From: Agrostemma githago
Taxonomy: Eukaryota; Streptophyta; Magnoliopsida; Caryophyllales; Caryophyllaceae
Assembly: GCA_958450325.1 (NCBI GenBank)
Contig: OY288256.1
Coordinates: forward strand, 46,394,953 to 46,458,952
Length of the DNA stretch: 64,000 bases
Reading direction: 5' to 3'
Position numbers and translations under genes: made by a program. Of the stretch, positions 30,210 through 40,512 are shown piece by piece (within the stretch, counting starts at the first letter, position 1; each line of letters starts with the position of its first letter). The notes under the pieces are model-generated. The model was not told where the DNA came from. It did not search any database and saw nothing but the letters and a program-made list of their open reading frames with translations.

Positions 30210-31284
30210 GTCCTGTAACCCAGAAAACCGAGGGCCTCGACACACATTTCGAGCCTCGTCCTTTTTTTTCGACTCTAGTCATCACGTGTAAAGACAATCA
30301 CGTGACCCTCCTTTCTTCAAAACTCACACATGTCACGACACTTAAAACGATTTTGATCGACGGTCTCACACTATTGATTTTATGTCGACGACTCCTTAGT
30401 CGTATCCGATGTATAAATTAATTTAGACTCCATTTCTCGAGTTGATAAGTCGGGACAAGGCATCGAGGTCCGAGATCGGGTTAGCACCACGCCTAGGTCT
30501 CGAACCTCCGTCCCTTGATTAACATGCAATATAATGCGTAATTAATTAAGGTTCGTCCATCTACACAAATCCACGGTCTAGTTTATACACGGGTCCGTTT
30601 GTAATTATTGCTCGCCATTTCGATTGTATATTTTGGCTATTTATTGTTCGTCGTATTGTGAATTCCGGGTTGTATTCCGCCCGTGTAACTTGTAACCGAT
30701 TTATTTTGCTTTGCTTTATTTATTTGCGTTTTACCGCTTTTAAATGAACCCTTGCATGCTAAATCACTTCGACAATAAAATAGATGCATTAAATTGACGT
30801 AGCTCACATTTAATTCGCATGCTTAGCTAAAACGCTGTTTGCATATCATTTCACCGAATCACTAACGCGCATATTAGAAAGTCAAACGATGTCTTAGTAG
30901 AGGCCGCTAAGTGCGGGCGGGGTTGGGTGTCCTTAGTGGGCTTCCCAACACGTACCCTCACCCCTTACTCAGAACCTCGGTTTCCGTATGCCCGAAACCG
31001 TTGGCGCAGGAGAGTCATTCAATACACGATAACCGGTAGTGACGGTATCAGTATCGCAATGCAAAAGGACGAGCCCAATAAACTCTAAAACCGAAATGGG
31101 CCATACTTTGTGTATGGTCCATAGCGATATAGAGTGGGCTCGAACGGTTCCGAATAACCATAAAATTCGGTGGCGACTCCATTTCGACTTAAATTTCAAT
31201 TCGATCCATTCTCATATGGAGGTGCATTCGCCTACCCAAAACCCGCGCGTGGCCGCGTCGGGGTGGACCTACGTCATGTCCACA

Positions 31285-31745
31285 CCATGACCCAGGGACC
31301 TAACCTAATATACAGAATCGATGTCACTCAGGGTAATTCCCCTATTGTGACGATCATTCATAACACAGAAAGATAGAAGCACGCGCCATGCATGTGGCGC
31401 TAGCTGACAAGCAGCAAGTTCGTTCAGGAACAGAAACTCTTGAATCAATGCCGGGAAAGGAAATCGCAAACCTAGGAAAAAAGGATAGAAGTACAGACAA
31501 ATCCACCCAAGACGGAAAAAATCCGTTCTCTGACCTGGGAGAGGAACATGAACCACCACATCTTTACCAAGACCAAAATCCTCCCTAATAATAGGAAGGT
31601 CCTCCTCAACATACCGAGAGTCGAAAGAATACAATGGAGCAAGAGTGAGGGTAGAGGGGAACAGCGCCAGAGACGGCGAAGAAGACGACGACGATGGAGT
31701 AGGTGCTACAGGCCTCGAAGAGGCGCGGGTCGATTTGAGAGTCAC
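31285..31745 (-). pseudogene. Exon 1 fragment of a Tat-type antisense gene (PF04195-like)
   Basis: The minus-strand frame (146 codons from 31745) has a Ser-rich N-terminus, then DLPIIREDFGLG, FFLGLRFPFPALIQEFL and CQLAPHAWRVLLSFCVMN. This is the pattern of the 'putative gypsy type transposon' domain (PF04195), and it is clearly homologous to the Tat-C antisense protein at 63192-63746. The alignment continues one codon past a TAG at about 31303, where Tat-C has CAG, then ends at the Tat-A LTR edge. So Tat-A inserted into, or was joined to, an older Tat element here. The start codon of this copy is a real ATG at 31745. Confidence 0.7.
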
Positions 31746-31878
31746 AATGAAAAAGGGGAAAAGCTACGGAGCAGTAAAAACAAAAGGAGAGGAAAGAGGT
31801 AACAATGACGAAGACAAAAAAAATGCGTAAAAATGAAACCCTAAGAGGCAATTTCTGAGCGACAGCGAGGCGATTTCA

Positions 31879-32392
31879 ATGGCAAGTAATTCTGCCTCAA
31901 AAACTCGATTGAAGCATGCTACACCAGGGTCGAAGAACAGTAGAGATGACGATAGTGGAAAACGAAACAAAGCTACTGGACCACAGGAGGATGAGGTATT
32001 ACGTACTAAAGTGATGCATGAATTGAATGTGATTCCGGGTTTGAATTTTAATGATGATGATGATGAGGGTGATATTCCTTGGATTACTCAAAGAAGTAAA
32101 AACGGTAGGAAAACTGATCGTGAGAGAACTGTCAACGAAGTTGCACAGGAAAGTGTAATTGTTGAATCTGAGAACGGTGACGAGCTTCTCCAATTCACAA
32201 AAGAAGATGTGCAGGACGAAATTGCGTTTTGGGAACAGGTTGTGCACTATTTTGTGCTTGGAGCAAATCCTCCATGGGAGGTCTTGGAAGGATTCATATG
32301 TAGAATATGAAGGCAATATGAGGTTGACAGAGTATCCTTTATGCCTAATGGAATATTTCTTGTCCTTTATGCCTAATGGAATATTTCTTGTC
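31879..32392 (+). pseudogene. LINE ORF1 (gag-like) N-terminal fragment
   Basis: ATG at 31879, open for 143 codons to a TGA at 32308. The word QDEIAFWEQVVHYFVLGANPPWEVLEGFI matches in type the N-terminus of plant LINE ORF1 / DUF4283 proteins of the Caryophyllales (motif 20-residue limit: key part is VLGANPPWEVLEGF). Homology continues after the stop (VDRVSFMPNGIFLV), so the TGA replaced the conserved Trp codon. A 28-bp tandem duplication (32335-32390) breaks the frame. The element is cut off at the Tat-B LTR. There is no endonuclease or reverse transcriptase. Confidence 0.6.
32335..32390. repeat. 28-bp perfect tandem duplication in the LINE fragment
   Basis: Two adjacent identical units, 32335-32362 and 32363-32390. 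The junction with the Tat-B LTR remnant follows within 3 bp, so the duplication may be part of the same repair event. Confidence 0.85.
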
Positions 32393-32452
32393 CGTCATCG
32401 GGTGTTTGATGGGCACTACTGCAGCCACCAGGTCCAAATCTGGATGTCTACA
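32393..32452 (-). repeat. 3' LTR remnant of Tat-B (first 60 bp)
   Basis: It matches 49293-49352 with about 3 differences. The minus strand starts TGTAGACATCC. It is truncated at the LINE fragment. Confidence 0.8.
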
Positions 32453-32469
32453 GAAGCCCCCACTTTGAC
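32453..32469 (-). promoter_or_regulatory. Polypurine tract of Tat-B
   Basis: The minus strand reads GTCAAAGTGGGGGCTTC directly before TGTAGACA. It is nearly identical to the Tat-A tract at 28661-28677. Confidence 0.8.
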
Positions 32470-32841
32470 TGAGGCTTCGACAAAGCGAAAGTCAAAGTAT
32501 AGCCACCCAGGTCAATCGAGGATTACGACCTGGTGGCTATCCGGTCGGGTCGTTTTAAGTCCATTGGACTACGTGTTGAGGCTCGCCAGCCAAGGCCTAG
32601 AGATCGTACCTGACACGCTTGCTTGCGGTTGCTTGCTTGGGCCCGGGCCGTTGCTTGACATCTCGTTCTCGATTCTTCACGCGCGCGCGCTTTGTCTTCT
32701 TCGATTTGTTTAAATGTTTGCTCAAGAATGTTTTCGTGTGTAGGTGACGCGTTAAGCGTGAATGCAAACAATGTTCATAGGTGTTGGCTTCCATTTGAGC
32801 AAATATTTTTGGGATGCTTATGAACCCTTGATGAAATAAAA

Positions 32842-33600
32842 CATTCGAGGGCGTCAGTTTCCACTCGAGCGGTCGTCTTCGGGATGCTTGTGACCCCTTG
32901 GGCGAAATAAAGCTGAACAGAAATGTTCGAGGGCGTCAATCTCCACTCGAACACTTCTCTCTGGGATGCCTCTGGCCCCTAAGACAAAACAAAACAAGAT
33001 AAACTATTCGAGGGCGTTAATCTCCACTCGAGTAGCTGCTGTCTTTCAGGATGCCTCTGACCCCTAGGACCAAAAAAGCCGGGATAAAAAACTATTTGAG
33101 GGCGTCAGTCTCCACTCAAATAGCTGTCTTTCGGGATGCGTCTGACCCCTAAGACAAAATAAACAAAGATTAACTACTCGAGGGCGCCGGTCTCCACTCG
33201 AGTAGTTGTCTTTCGGGATGCCTCTGTCCCCTAGGACAAAACAAAATGAGATAAAACTATTCGAGGGCGTCAGTCCCCACTCGAATAGCTGTCTTGCGGG
33301 ATGCCTCTGACCCCTAGGACAAAATAAACCATTCGAGGGCGTCAGTCTCCACTCGAATGAAAATTGTTGTGGATGTATCAGACTCCTTCGAGAGCGTTGG
33401 TATCTACTCGAATCAAATTGTTGTGGAGGTCTCAAACTTCTTCGAGGGCGTTGGTATCAACTCGAATCAAAATGTTGTGGAGGTTTCAGACTCCTTCGAG
33501 GGCGTTGGTATCCACTCGAATCAAATTGTTGTGGAGGTTTCAGACTCCTTCGAAGGCGTTGGTATCCACTCGAATCAAAATGTTGTGGAGGTTTCAAACT
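32842..33600. repeat. Tandem array with covarying hairpins (Tat-B 3' region)
   Basis: About eleven diverged units of roughly 55-90 bp. Each has a stem-loop: arms 13-15 nt apart around the spacer GGCGTCAGTCTCCA. Stems: GTTCGAG/CTCGAAC (32925-32952), CTATTTGAG/CTCAAATAG (33092-33123), AACTACTCGAG/CTCGAGTAGTT (33172-33207), CTATTCGAG/CTCGAATAG (33258-33288) and CATTCGAG/CTCGAATG (33330-33359). From 33380 on, a shorter unit with TTCGAG/CTCGAA repeats four times and is followed by GATGCCTCT-containing spacers. Confidence 0.85.
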
Positions 33601-33862
33601 CCAATGCCTCTCGGATAACTAAGACCCGTTAAGCGAAAAATTGCTATGGAGGTTTAAGACTCCAATGCCTCTCGAATAAATAAGACCCGTTAGGCGAAAA
33701 ATTGTTGTTTGTTCAATTGTTTTAGTTAAGTGTTTTTTTTTTTAGGGTTGTCTTATTTTGTTCGGGTTCGTTCTTGCTGTATTAGTAGTTTCGGACTTTT
33801 TGCTTAAGTATTTATTGGTGTCTTAGTTTTGATTTAACCCTTGGTGGGTGGTTGCGTTAAGT

Positions 33863-34092
33863 TAGATTTATCCATTTCGGGTGGCTGCGTTAGATTTATC
33901 CCTCTCGCGTGGCTGCGTTAGATTTATCCCTCTCGGGTGGCTGCGTTAGATTTATCCCTCTCGGGTGGCTGCGTTAGATTTATCCCTCTCGGGTGGGTGC
34001 GTTAGATTTATCCCTCTCGGGTAGCTGCGTTAGATTTATCCCTCTCAGGTGGCTGTGTTAGATTTATCCTTCTCGGGTGGCTGCGTTAGATT
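33863..34092. repeat. 28-bp tandem repeat, about 8 copies
   Basis: Unit GTTAGATTTATCCCTCTCGG plus GTGGCTGC. Copies differ by single substitutions. It is part of the Tat-B 3' untranslated repeat field. Confidence 0.9.
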
Positions 34093-34094
34093 CT

Positions 34095-34330
34095 TTGGGA
34101 AAAATTCTGACTAACCCTGGTCTACTGATTTCTTCGGAAAAGTTTCTAACTAACCCTGGTCTACTGGTTTCTTCGGGAAAGTTTCTGACTAACCATGGTC
34201 TGCTGGTTTCTTCGGGAAAGTTTCTGACTAACCGTGGTCTACTGATTTCTTCGGGAAAGTTTCTGACTAACCCTGGTCTACTGATTTCTTCGGGAAAGTT
34301 TCTGACTAACCCTGGTCTGTTGATGAGTGG
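34095..34330. repeat. 39-bp tandem repeat, about 6 copies
   Basis: Unit core TTTCTGACTAACCCTGGTCT...TTCTTCGGGAAAG. The 13-codon period keeps one frame open, which yields a repetitive peptide; this is a by-product and not a gene. Confidence 0.9.
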
Positions 34331-34526
34331 TTGTTTGGATTTAGTGATTGTTTTTCCTTTAAATTACTAGTGTTGATGTGTAAGCTCTTTGCATTAGTTC
34401 TTGGGCTTGCATTTTGCTTAGTGAATTATTCCGGGAATGTGCTAAAATAATAATCCCCCTGGGATGTAAATTGAGTGCTTAGGAACTTGTTAAGATAACA
34501 GATTGCTTCGAGTACCTTGGGATTGT

Positions 34527-34648
34527 AGATTTGTTTTGTTCGTTTTATCACGCGGTCAAGCGCGAGCATTCTTATTAATCGTATAGTAGATTTGTTTTGT
34601 TCGTTTTATCACGCGGTCAAGCGCGAGCATCCTTATTAATCGTGGTTC
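34527..34648. repeat. Two-copy direct repeat of about 62 bp
   Basis: The unit contains TTTATCACGCGGTCAAGCGC and ends ATTAATCGT. The second copy differs at one or two bases. Confidence 0.8.
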
Positions 34649-35104
34649 TCGTGTTCGTTTATTGCTGGGGGTCGGTTTCGACTAGTGGAGGTTTTAAGGC
34701 TTGCTTTATGGGTTTGAATTTACTCCTAACTCCCTCGATTGGCATCTAAGACAGTGCGTGCTCGTCCGGTTAGGTTTCCGACGGGGATTGAATGGAGGTT
34801 GGCTCAGGCTAAGAGCACGATGAGTCACTACTCATCGTAGAATGTGCTGGTGAACTAGCTTCGCCTTGCAGATGTAAGTTTCTTTCTTACAGTTTGTTTT
34901 AGTAGCCCCCAAGGTTTAGGATTATTGAAGTGTCGGTTTTGGTTTTATCGTTTGTTTTATCCTATGGTCTAGCGTTTGCTTTCTTTTTGAATGGTTTTCT
35001 TTTCTTTTGGCTGGCTGATTCGGCTGATGCTGTTCAGCCCCCAGACTTCCCCTTGACACTACTCAGGGTCGATGTGGCTGGGGTAGCCTTTACATAGCCT
35101 CTTT

Positions 35105-35785
35105 CCCCGTGTTCCGCTGAGGAGATGGAGGCTGGGATGGAGTGGCGTGACCGGGTATACCGAGTAAGTTTTGGCTTTCGTTTTCGGTTTGGGTTCTAAG
35201 GGTTAGGATTGGTTTATCTAACTTCTATGGTTTCAACTCTCAAGTTTCGTCAGCTTGCTATCAGCGGTTGTGGCAGGCCGCCAACTGCTTCCGGGTCTAT
35301 GCCTCGAGGGTTCCCCGTGACACTTCGGGACCTCGATCGGTGAGTTTTCTTGACTAGGGTGATTTTCTAGGCTGCTTGTGTGTTTTCCTAATGTTTAAGT
35401 GTATTTGTAGGATGTCCCGGATATGGTGGGGCAGCTGGAGACTCGGGTGACCGAGCTTGAGGCGAAGGCGGTTGAGGCGCAACGGCTCCTGCAATCACGG
35501 GCTGACGAGATCGCTTTCCTTAAGAAGCAGCTGGCTCGGTCACGAGGTGAGACCTCTGCGCAGGGTGAGGCTAGGCATCAGATCAAGAGGGAGACTGAGG
35601 TTGAGGCTGAGGCTACGGGTGCTACCGAGGAGGTTGGAGGAATCCCTGAGACGGCTACCTTAGACATGCTGTCGGGGATGGATGGTAGTGAGTCTCCTCT
35701 TCTAGATTTGGAGGATCTAGGTTTGGATGACGACATTTGTGAGGTCGTGATAGCCGTTGGCGCGACTTCTAGGGGTCCTCCCTAG
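35105..35785 (+). pseudogene. Tat-B antisense gene, 3' exons (coiled-coil C-terminus)
   Basis: Three exons can be read on the plus strand, antisense to Tat-B: about 35105-35163 (ends GTATACCGA|GTAAGT), 35265-35339 (25 codons, RLWQAANCFRVYASR..., between TATCAG| and |GTGAGT) and 35411-35785 (after TTTGTAG|; 124 codons plus stop). Phases agree throughout. The last exon has a heptad-like coiled coil (QLETRVTELEAKAVEAQRLL region) and an acidic tail ending SRGPP. This matches in design the C-terminal exon of the Tat-C antisense gene, which is also a coiled coil. The N-terminal PF04195-type exons are missing, and in-frame stops lie upstream of the first exon. Confidence 0.65.
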
Positions 35786-36339
35786 CCTCGATTTGTATAT
35801 GAATTTGTATATTTTGTATATTCTCTTTAGATTTTTAGTACTTGAATTAGTTGGATTAGTCTTGTGTTTGGCGAATTGTTTACCTAAATTGACAAATAAT
35901 CACGTTTGCGTTCATTCATTTGCGATTTGACCTAGTTTAGGGCGTGTTAGCGTTGCACGGGAGTATGAGAACAGTTCCTTTCGGATGTTTTGAAACGCGT
36001 TAGTTTGAGCCGGGAATCGGATCAGGTAGTACGTCAATTAAAACGTTTTGATTTGAGATGAACGAGATGTAAAATGTTAACGTGTTTTGACCGAGTGTAT
36101 TAGGAGATGAGTGTGGTTGTTTTGACATTCAGAACGAGGCCGAAGTTAAAAGTCAGGCAACTTTTGAAAAAAAAGGTTAGACCACTTTTTTATACTTAAA
36201 GGATAGTGTCGTACTAGGCTACAGATGCGAATTGACGATGCCAACACGCCTAGGTGGGGTAGCTTACCCCCCTAAAAAGAAAATAAAAAGGACGTCTAAG
36301 TCTGGTGGATCCGACGGGTGAAATGTGTTGTCCGTGTGG

Positions 36340-36579
36340 ATCTTCACGCAGGGTGAGGCTAGGCATCGGGTTGAGAGGGAGAGAGAGGCTGAGGCTACAG
36401 GTCGTGCTACGGGTGCTACTGAGGATGTTGGAGGGATTCCCGAAACAGCTACTCTAGATATGCAGTCGGGGATGGATGGTAGTGAGTCTCCTACCTCTGT
36501 TTTAGAGGATTTAGGTTTGGATGACAATATCGGTGAGCTTGTGATAGCTATAGGCGCAGCTTCTAGGGGTCCTCCCTAG
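36340..36579 (+). pseudogene. Partial duplicate of the Tat-B antisense last exon
   Basis: It begins CAG|GGTGAGGCTAGGCATC and repeats the last 75 or so codons of 35411-35785 with substitutions, ending in the same SRGPP and TAG. The downstream noncoding sequence is also duplicated (35790-36300 with 36590-37160), so this is a segmental tandem duplication of about 0.8 kb. Confidence 0.75.
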
Positions 36580-37750
36580 TTTATAAAATCGGTTTGTGTT
36601 TGGATTTGTATATTTTAGATTTTAGGCTTTTAGTATTTTGATTGATTCGTTAGTCTTGTGCTTTGTTTCGCTCTTGAAATGTTGACCTAGGTGACAAGTA
36701 GTCACCTCAATTTCATTTTGTTTGCGATTTCGTCGTAGTTTAGGACGTTTTAGAATGCGTTGAGATTGCATGAGAGTACGAAAATGCTTTTTCGGGATTC
36801 TTGAAATGCGTTAGTTTGTGCCGGGAGTTGGATCAGATAGTACGTCGATTAAAACATTTTGACTCGAGACGGACGAAATGTAAGAAGCCAACGTGCTATG
36901 ACCGAGTGCACTAGAATGCGAATAGAGTTGTTTCGATATTCATAATGAGGTAGAAGACAAAATCTAGGCTACCTTTGAAAAAAAAGTTAGACCACTTTCT
37001 TGTATATTCAAGGCAATGTCGTACTAGGCTTACAGACGCGACTTGACAACAACCATTAAAGGCTACGACACGCCTAGGTGGGGTAACTTATGCCCCTAAG
37101 AAAAAATGAAAAGACATCTAAGTCTAGTGGATCTGACGGACGAAACGTACCGTCCGTGTGGACCTGTCACTCTTGTGCGGGCATTTCGGCTTTTGGAAAG
37201 GGGTTTAGCAACTTTAGGAGGTCGTTCTTGATGTTCGGGGTTGTCGGATGTGAGTGAAAGGTTAAAGGTTGTGGAGATGACTGTACTACAGAATAAGGAA
37301 GCTATGTGGGCTAATGTCGCTAAGCGCCCGACCGAAGGCGACGTTACCGATCCAAGTATTCGTCAGTTCATCTAGATGGGCCTAGACTGACAAGACCCAA
37401 ATTGAAAATGTGAGTGAGGGGAAATTGGATCGGCAGGGTTCGCCTTTGCCTAAGATGACGGAGACTTGTGTTCAGGGTCTATAGTGAGAGACCCGAACAA
37501 GCACATCCGAACGGTAAGAGAAATGGAAAGTTGGACCGGTAGAGGCCAGTCGTTTAGCACTACGTTGTATTAATTGATATTATGTGGTGTATTAGTACTA
37601 ACGTTTTGTAGGGTTTTGCTTGACATGTTGTCATTTCCGGGGTGGCCGGATATTAGATGCTCGATGTAAAGGGCCTCGACAAAGGCTTGATTCAATTAAT
37701 GTTGCAGTAATGAGAAGCACATTTTTTTTTTGTTATTTTTTTTTTGTGGA

Positions 37751-37970
37751 GGCTCGCAACTCGATTCTTCATTTTGCCCGGGGCACCCTTTCGGGTTTTC
37801 ACCCCGTCCTCGGCTCACCTTTTGTTTTGTCCTTTCTTTTTCGCTCTTTTATTTTTTTCTTTCCTTTTGCTTTTCTGTTTTTTTTTTCAACGACGGCTCG
37901 CAACTCGTTTCTTCATTTTGCCTGGGGCGCCCTTTCGGGTTTTCACCCCGTCCTCGTCTCGTCATTTGTG
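37751..37970. repeat. Two-copy direct repeat of about 144 bp
   Basis: GGCTCGCAACTCG...TTCATTTTGCC...GGGTTTTCACCCCGTCCTCG occurs at 37751 and again at 37895. T-rich spacers separate the copies. Three-frame open reading across it is due to the repeat. Confidence 0.8.
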
Positions 37971-38048
37971 CTTCATCATTGAAATCACTTGTTAATCGGA
38001 ACAGAGGGGTGGTTCCGACTTGCATGTGAATCGAGTAATCGATTTTGA

Positions 38049-38125
38049 TATTTTTGTTGTTGTACCCTTGAAAGGGTTGCCTACGTGTCCGCGTTTAGAC
38101 GGAATCAAACCATGTTCGTAGTTCT
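38049..38125 (-). other. Post-integrase conserved block of Tat-B
   Basis: The reverse complement matches 25965-26030 in Tat-A (GGTTGCCTACGTRTCC, GGAATCAAACCA words). It marks where integrase should end in Tat-B and shows that pol was lost upstream of it on the minus strand. Confidence 0.65.
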
Positions 38126-38157
38126 TTATAGATGTGAGTGATTTTGCTTTAGACTCG

Positions 38158-38162
38158 TTATG
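38158..38162. repeat. Target-site duplication of Athila-N, left copy (TTATG)
   Basis: TTATG lies directly before the LTR start TGACGTAGG. The right copy is 43682-43686. Removing 38163-43686 restores continuous Tat-B sequence. Confidence 0.9.
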
Positions 38163-39369
38163 TGACGTAGGAATTTGTCGCGGATCCCCACAATCAAACG
38201 AGAACCTAACTCTACTAACTGGGTAGCTAGGGTAAGTCGGGTATCGAATCCACAGGGACGGTGAGCTAAATGAAAAGTATCGGTCTACTTAAAGGCTTAG
38301 TCGGAGAAATTTGGTTTGGGTTGAATAAGTCTAAACTAATGAACTAAATTAACGATATAGGAAAACGATAACAAATATAAGAAAATGGTCTAGGGTCAAG
38401 GTCAACAAGGTATAGTCACAGGGGAGTTGTCGGAATCATATAATAGTTGATTAAGGTCAGTAATAGGCAAAAGATAGGCTCTCTCGAGTCTCTATCTACC
38501 ATAGGACATTCCTAACGGGCTCTCGCTACTTACTAGGTCGACCTACTCCAATGAACGCAAGTCTAACCTAAACTCGGCTCTCGATCTTAAGTTCAGGTTA
38601 ACTGAATTCATTAACTAATCTGGCCAGGACAAGAAAATCATGTAATTATAAAGTTCAAATGGAGATTAATAACGATTAATCAACAATTAAATCAAATCAA
38701 GTTAAAATCCCAATTAAGACGAACCGAACTAACCCTAATCCTAGAATTGACTACTCTATCATGACTGAAATTAAACTATTTAAATTATCCAATACTAATA
38801 ACATCATAACAAATCTAATTAAGCAATAAAGATGCAAACAATAATAAAATCCACAACTAAAACAACATACAATGAATTATAAATAAAACGAGTAAGAAGA
38901 CAAAGGGAAGGAAAATAAAGCAAAATAAGCAATTAACAAAGACGATAGGCATTGAGCTAACTAAGAAATCCGTACGTACACAGTGCTTTCTAATAAAAAA
39001 TAGAGAAGAGAGTCAAAGACCCTTTTTTTCCATTGCTAATCTCATTCCCCCTAATCTATACGGCTCCCCCCTCCTTCAAACTCACTTACTTCCCCCTAGT
39101 TCAATCTCTTTTACGTGATGTTTTAAGAGTGAGTCCGTTAGTACGTGGGCTTTGACGGAAGTGGTCTTATTTGGACCTGTCCAACACTCGTCTTTTATTT
39201 TGTTTTCATTGTCTTTTAACTCATCTTGACCCGTCTTTACTTGGTTATTCCCGAGAGGGTACCTACAAAATAGAAACGAGACAAAGCAGTACCAAATTCT
39301 CGTACACAAAATCGAACTAAATAACGGATAAAAGAAGGGGGTAAATCACTACTAAAATATCACTTATCA
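38163..39369 (-). repeat. 3' LTR of Athila-N
   Basis: TGACGTAGG...CACTTATCA on the plus strand, i.e. TGATAAGTG...CGTCA on the minus strand. It pairs with 42475-43681. No palindrome cluster like that of Athila-L/R is present. Confidence 0.92.
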
Positions 39370-39384
39370 AACTCCCCCACACTT
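39370..39384 (-). promoter_or_regulatory. Polypurine tract of Athila-N
   Basis: The minus strand reads AAGTGTGGGGGAGTT next to the LTR start TGATAAG. Confidence 0.8.
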
Positions 39385-40512
39385 AACCCTTACTCATCCT
39401 CGAGTAAGCTCACTAAACTAAACTAACGACCCTTAGCTTAAAGAAAAATAACTAGAAAAGCTAACAAACATACAAATTAATGACACGAAAAGTTGACGTC
39501 ACATGCTTCCTAATCAAAAGTCAAAAGTCTAAAATCTAACTCAAGTATAAACAATGATAATCAGACACTAAAACGGTTGCAATCGACACTATACATCCCT
39601 CGGTTTCGGTCCATGTTATTTCAAGGGTATGAGATGGAGGTGGAATGAGTACTCCCATGAAGTAATTAACTCTAGAAAAACTCGTATCGACTCAAAGAGT
39701 CAAGGATCGTCCTAATGACCTAAAGTGACAAGGGTAAATGATCCAAAATGAGAAAATAAGATTCAAAATAACCAACTCAGGGAGGAATCATATTTTTTTC
39801 ACTTTTTTTTCACTTTTCTTCTTTTCATTTTTTCATTTTTTTTTATTTTTTCGTTTTTTCTTTTCATCTCCCCCTTATTTATTTCTTTTTGACATTTTTG
39901 TGATTTTTTTTTGTGCTTACAAACATGCACTTATTTGTGTGGAAAGATCGAGCAGAATTTGTAACGCCACTCTCTTCCTTATAAAAGATGATAAGTAGAA
40001 TGGATCGCAAGATGATAAATAAAAGGAAGTCACTAGGGTCACCGTCACCTAGACAAGTCAACTAAAGTCACATCACATCACGGGAGGTGGAAAATGGAAC
40101 AAGTGAAGTACACACCCTCGAGCGACTTACAGTAGGAGACCGATTGATATATAACGAACAATTGCAAGGATCGGGTGCCTAAAAATCATTATTTTCACAA
40201 AAGATAAAAGTTAGAAAAACGACTAAATCAAAGAAAACAAGTGAAAAAAAACCAAAAATTTAATCTTTTTAGATTTTTGACTTTTTTTTTGCACAAAAAC
40301 AAACTACGACTCAAAAACACAAACCGACACAAAATACTCCAATCAACCAACAACAAATCCTCCCCCACACTTAAATCGGACATTGTCCTCAATGGTCAAG
40401 AACTAGGAAGGGAAAAGTGAATGTGTGGGTAAAGAACTTACTAAAGTGAAGTAATGCTTATACTTATTCTCGTACCCATCAAATCTCTTGTCGATTTCTT
40501 GGAGCTCACAAA
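39385..40512 (-). other. Athila-N 3' noncoding region
   Basis: No gene. It has a T-rich stretch at 39790-39910 and the second purine tract and hairpin at 40358-40394. Confidence 0.6.
40358..40394 (-). promoter_or_regulatory. Hairpin plus second polypurine tract in Athila-N
   Basis: On the minus strand CATTG-AGGA-CAATG (40381-40394) is followed by GTGTGGGGGAGGA (40358-40370). The arrangement matches 4338-4379 in Athila-L, although the rest of the two elements' 3' regions share little sequence. Confidence 0.5.

Larger units (their letters stand above)
17277..31284 (+). mobile_element. Tat-A: Tat/Retand-type Ty3/gypsy element with antisense gene
   Basis: Order on the plus strand: 5'-truncated LTR (1006 bp), primer site, 1-kb leader, gag-protease frame, RT-RNase H-integrase frame, an antisense spliced gene (26204-28022), PPT and a complete 3' LTR (2607 bp). 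An antisense extra ORF between integrase and the 3' LTR is a known trait of Tat-lineage elements. The LTR overlap of about 1 kb shows roughly 15 differences (about 98.5% identity), so insertion was recent. Stops and frameshifts in pol make it non-autonomous now. Confidence 0.92.
28678..31284 (+). repeat. Complete 3' LTR of Tat-A
   Basis: 2607 bp, TGTAGACACC...TGTCCACA. It carries four palindromes at 29093-29205 directly upstream of the TATA box (29223-29230), and four more at 30101-30209. Its last 1004 bp match 17277-18282. The next five bases (CCATG) would be the target duplication, but the 5' partner is lost. Confidence 0.9.

Noticed and set aside
31879..32310. Candidate host gene
   Set aside because: The conserved word around VLGANPPWEV is typical of LINE ORF1; homology continues past the stop and the fragment is truncated.
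32842..34092. Possible CRISPR-like array
   Set aside because: Units are adjacent with no unique spacers of uniform length, the sequence lies in a plant retrotransposon, and there are no cas genes.
34077..34370. Repetitive 97-codon frame
   Set aside because: Product of the 39-bp tandem repeat, whose period is a multiple of three.
37620..38029. Three overlapping open frames of 83-120 codons
   Set aside because: They come from the 144-bp direct repeat and T-rich spacers; no conserved protein.
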